Positions 24,854-26,333 of a stretch of 26,333 bases of DNA are shown here, in pieces. The notes beneath the pieces are model-generated. The model was not told the DNA's origin. It ran no database searches and saw only the letters and a program-made list of their open reading frames with translations. This DNA comes from RGIG8775 sp045660295 (GTDB lineage Bacteria; Bacillota; Clostridia; Oscillospirales; CAG-272), in the NCBI GenBank assembly GCA_045660295.1, contig JAZRDN010000044.1, positions 1 through 26,333 on the forward strand, in the 5' to 3' direction. The position numbers were made by a program, and so were the translations under genes. Every line of letters begins with the position of its first letter. The stretch's first letter is position 1.

Positions 24854-24892
24854 AGCAGTAAATCCTTTCCTTATATAGCAGTAATCCTTGCC

Positions 24893-26092
24893 TTATCTTT
24901 TTGAAGCGATATACTCGCGTACCGCCGCGCCGAGAGTGGCAACGCCGTTTACTATCTGCTCGTCGGATGGGGTGGAATAGTTTATTCTGAAGGAATCAGA
25001 GGGCGCATTGGTATCGCAGTTAAAGGTAGAGCCGGGAACGACGGCAACCTTCTTGCTTATAGCGAACTTGGCAAACTCACCCGAATCAAGCCCGTCGGGA
25101 AGTGTGCACCAAATGAACAGACCGCCCTCGGGACGGGTGTATTTGACCTCCTTGGGCATCTCGCGGTCAAGCGCCTCAAGCATGAGATTGCACTTGCGGC
25201 GATAGATGTCGCGTATCTTTTCGATATGCGCGTCAAGGTCGCACTCGGTAACGTATTTGTAGCAAAGCATTTGGAAGAAATTGTTGGTGTGAACGTCCTC
25301 GCACTGCTTTGCGACCACCATTTTCTGAAGCAGGTCGGCAGGACCTATAACAAAGCCTACACGCATGCCCGCCGAAAGAATTTTTGAGAAGGAAGAGCAG
25401 TAAACAACGATTCCGTCCTCGTCAAAGCTCTTGATAGTGGGTATCTCCTCACCCGCAAAGCGAAGCTCGCCGTAGGGGTTGTCCTCAAGAATAACTATGC
25501 CGTTCTTCTTAGCAATCTCGTATATCGCGCGGCGCTTTTCAAGCGATGTGGAAGAACCGCGGGGGTTCTGGAAGGTGGGGATAACGTACATCAGCTTGAC
25601 GTTGGGCGTTTCCTTTACCAGCCTTTCAAGAGCCTCAATATTGACGCCGTCGTCGTCCATGGGAATGCCCACGGTCTGTGCTCCGCAAGCGCGGAATGCG
25701 TTGAGCGCGCCGATAAAGCTGGGATTTTCGCATAGCACAACGTCGCCCTGATTGCAGAGAACTCTGCAACAAAGCTCGAGACCCTGCTGACCGCCCGATG
25801 TAACCACAGTCATGTCAAAGTCGCGGCCAATGCCAAAGCGAGCCTTCTGGCGCTTTGCTATTTCCTCGCGAAGTCCGGGGAAGCCCTCGGTAATTCCGTA
25901 CTGAAGCGCCTGTGAGGGGGTGTTTGCGAAAATGTCGGCAGCAAGCTTAGCCAACTCGTCCACCGGAAAGGATTCGGGGGCGGGATTTCCTGCCGCAAAA
26001 GAGATTATCGTCGGGTCGGTGAGACTTTTGAATATCTCACGAATAGCCGACGGCTGAAGATTTTTGAAGCTGTCGGAAAAATTATATTCCAT
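24893..26092 (-). CDS. PLP-dependent aminotransferase, class I/II (LysN-like)
   Basis: 399-residue fold-type I aminotransferase without the GntR domain of MocR proteins, most like 2-aminoadipate/aromatic transaminases. Visible: FAAGNPAPESFPVDEL at the N terminus, GGQQGLELCCRVL, EDNPYGELRF (PLP-contacting D and Y), and the Schiff-base lysine in SSFSKILSAGMRVGF; substrate arginine near the C terminus in SFRINYS. The substrate cannot be fixed from sequence. First gene of the operon with trpS and tagO. Ribosome site AAGGAG precedes ATG. Confidence 0.92.
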   Translation of the reverse strand: MEYNFSDSFKNLQPSAIREIFKSLTDPTIISFAAGNPAPESFPVDELAKLAADIFANTPSQALQYGITEGFPGLREEIAKRQKARFGIGRDFDMTVVTSGGQQGLELCCRVLCNQGDVVLCENPSFIGALNAFRACGAQTVGIPMDDDGVNIEALERLVKETPNVKLMYVIPTFQNPRGSSTSLEKRRAIYEIAKKNGIVILEDNPYGELRFAGEEIPTIKSFDEDGIVVYCSSFSKILSAGMRVGFVIGPADLLQKMVVAKQCEDVHTNNFFQMLCYKYVTECDLDAHIEKIRDIYRRKCNLMLEALDREMPKEVKYTRPEGGLFIWCTLPDGLDSGEFAKFAISKKVAVVPGSTFNCDTNAPSDSFRINYSTPSDEQIVNGVATLGAAVREYIASKR

Positions 26093-26132
26093 TTATCTAT
26101 ATCTCCTTGCAAATATTTCATTATAATATAAT

Positions 26133-26161
26133 ATTCTATCACATTTTTTACTTTTTTGCAA
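26133..26161 (-). promoter_or_regulatory. promoter of aminotransferase-trpS-tagO operon
   Basis: Minus strand: TTGCAA (26156-26161), 17-bp spacer, TAGAAT (26133-26138), about 40 bp before the aminotransferase start codon. Confidence 0.65.
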
Positions 26162-26213
26162 TAGCATATTGCTAAATTCAGCTCCGAAAAAGAAAAAAGT
26201 GAATTCCCAAAGT

Positions 26214-26286
26214 AAATTCCACAGTGGAATTTGAAGTGGAATTTAGTGTGGGAAAGATTTTGTGGTAGAATTTAGTCTGGGAAAAG
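26214..26286. repeat. repeated GTGGAATTT motifs and dyad before the IS-like gene
   Basis: A dyad AAATTCCAC-a-GTGGAATTT (26214-26232) is followed by two 21-22-bp direct repeats: 26236-26256 (GTGGAATTTAGTGTGGGAAA) and 26265-26286 (GTAGAATTTAGTCTGGGAAA), with TAGAAT at 26266-26271 possibly a -10 box. Likely the terminal/regulatory region of a mobile element. Confidence 0.55.
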
Positions 26287-26299
26287 GAGGTTCCAGACT

Positions 26300-26333
26300 A
26301 TGAACTACGAAAAGCGAAACAAGCATATGACAC
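26300..26333 (+). CDS. start of a possible IS30-type transposase, cut by window edge
   Basis: Only MNYEKRNKHMT is visible, after an excellent ribosome site (AAAGGAGG). I recognise this N terminus from IS30-family transposases of Clostridia, but eleven residues are not decisive. The repeats immediately upstream support an insertion element. Confidence 0.45.
   Translation, partial: MNYEKRNKHMT

Noticed and set aside
24854..24892. T-box riboswitch before trpS
   Set aside because: Only 39 bp between genes and no specifier hairpin or T-box sequence.
1..26333. CRISPR array
   Set aside because: No regularly spaced direct repeats of 25-40 bp with spacers were seen; the only iterated motifs are the two elements at 3938-4494 and the short repeats at 26214-26286.

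Overview
The window looks like the chromosome of an anaerobic, spore-forming member of the Clostridia (Firmicutes), with a horizontally acquired-looking segment at its left edge. The assignment rests on five things: the sporulation genes yabP and yabQ in the classical yab cluster, the recJ-rel-dtd-hemZ gene order, an oxygen-sensitive [4Fe-4S] fumarase subunit, GGAGG-type ribosome binding sites, and sigma-A promoters with 17-bp spacers. No rRNA is present, so I do not name a genus.

Left accessory segment (1 to about 3550, + strand): a 5'-truncated SF2 helicase with a DUF3427-type C terminus, a Nudix hydrolase that starts at the base after the helicase stop codon, an SseB-like protein and an atypical peptide deformylase. 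These genes are visibly richer in AT codons than the core genes to the right. They resemble a mobile or defence-type cassette; that reading is inference.

Junction (3547-4507): almost 1 kb with no recognisable conventional gene. It holds a GC-rich hairpin, a strong sigma-A promoter driving a possible 58-codon ORF, and two tandem elements of nearly identical length (279 and 280 bp, 3938-4216 and 4215-4494). Each element is closed by a long terminal inverted repeat. The two copies differ in sequence but keep the same order of hairpins, and they share a TA dinucleotide at the joint. This is the most interesting part of the window: either a structured RNA family whose stems are conserved by compensating changes, or a divergent TA-flanked miniature element.

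Core block 1 (4508-16994, + strand): a closely spaced run of a small membrane protein, a COG2509 flavoprotein, an RseC-like membrane protein, recJ, rel, dtd, hemZ, an amidohydrolase of the MTA/SAH deaminase type, a YabM/SpoVB-type flippase and mazG. Most gaps are under 20 bp and several genes overlap, so it is probably one or a few long transcripts.

Core block 2 (17025-21379, + strand): HU with its own promoter and terminator, then rqcP, yabP, yabQ, a fumarase alpha subunit with no beta partner, a Na/Pi cotransporter and a DUF6440 small protein. This matches the Bacillus order yabM-yabN-yabO-yabP-yabQ, with HU inserted and no divIC following.

Right part: tRNA-Thr(CGT) on the minus strand with its own promoter and terminator; an AraC-type regulator on +; then a minus-strand operon (aminotransferase, trpS, WecA/TagO-like glycosyl-phosphate transferase). 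A possible short RNA sits between the araC and tagO 3' ends. The last 120 bases hold repeated motifs and the first 11 codons of what looks like an IS30-type transposase, cut off by the window edge.
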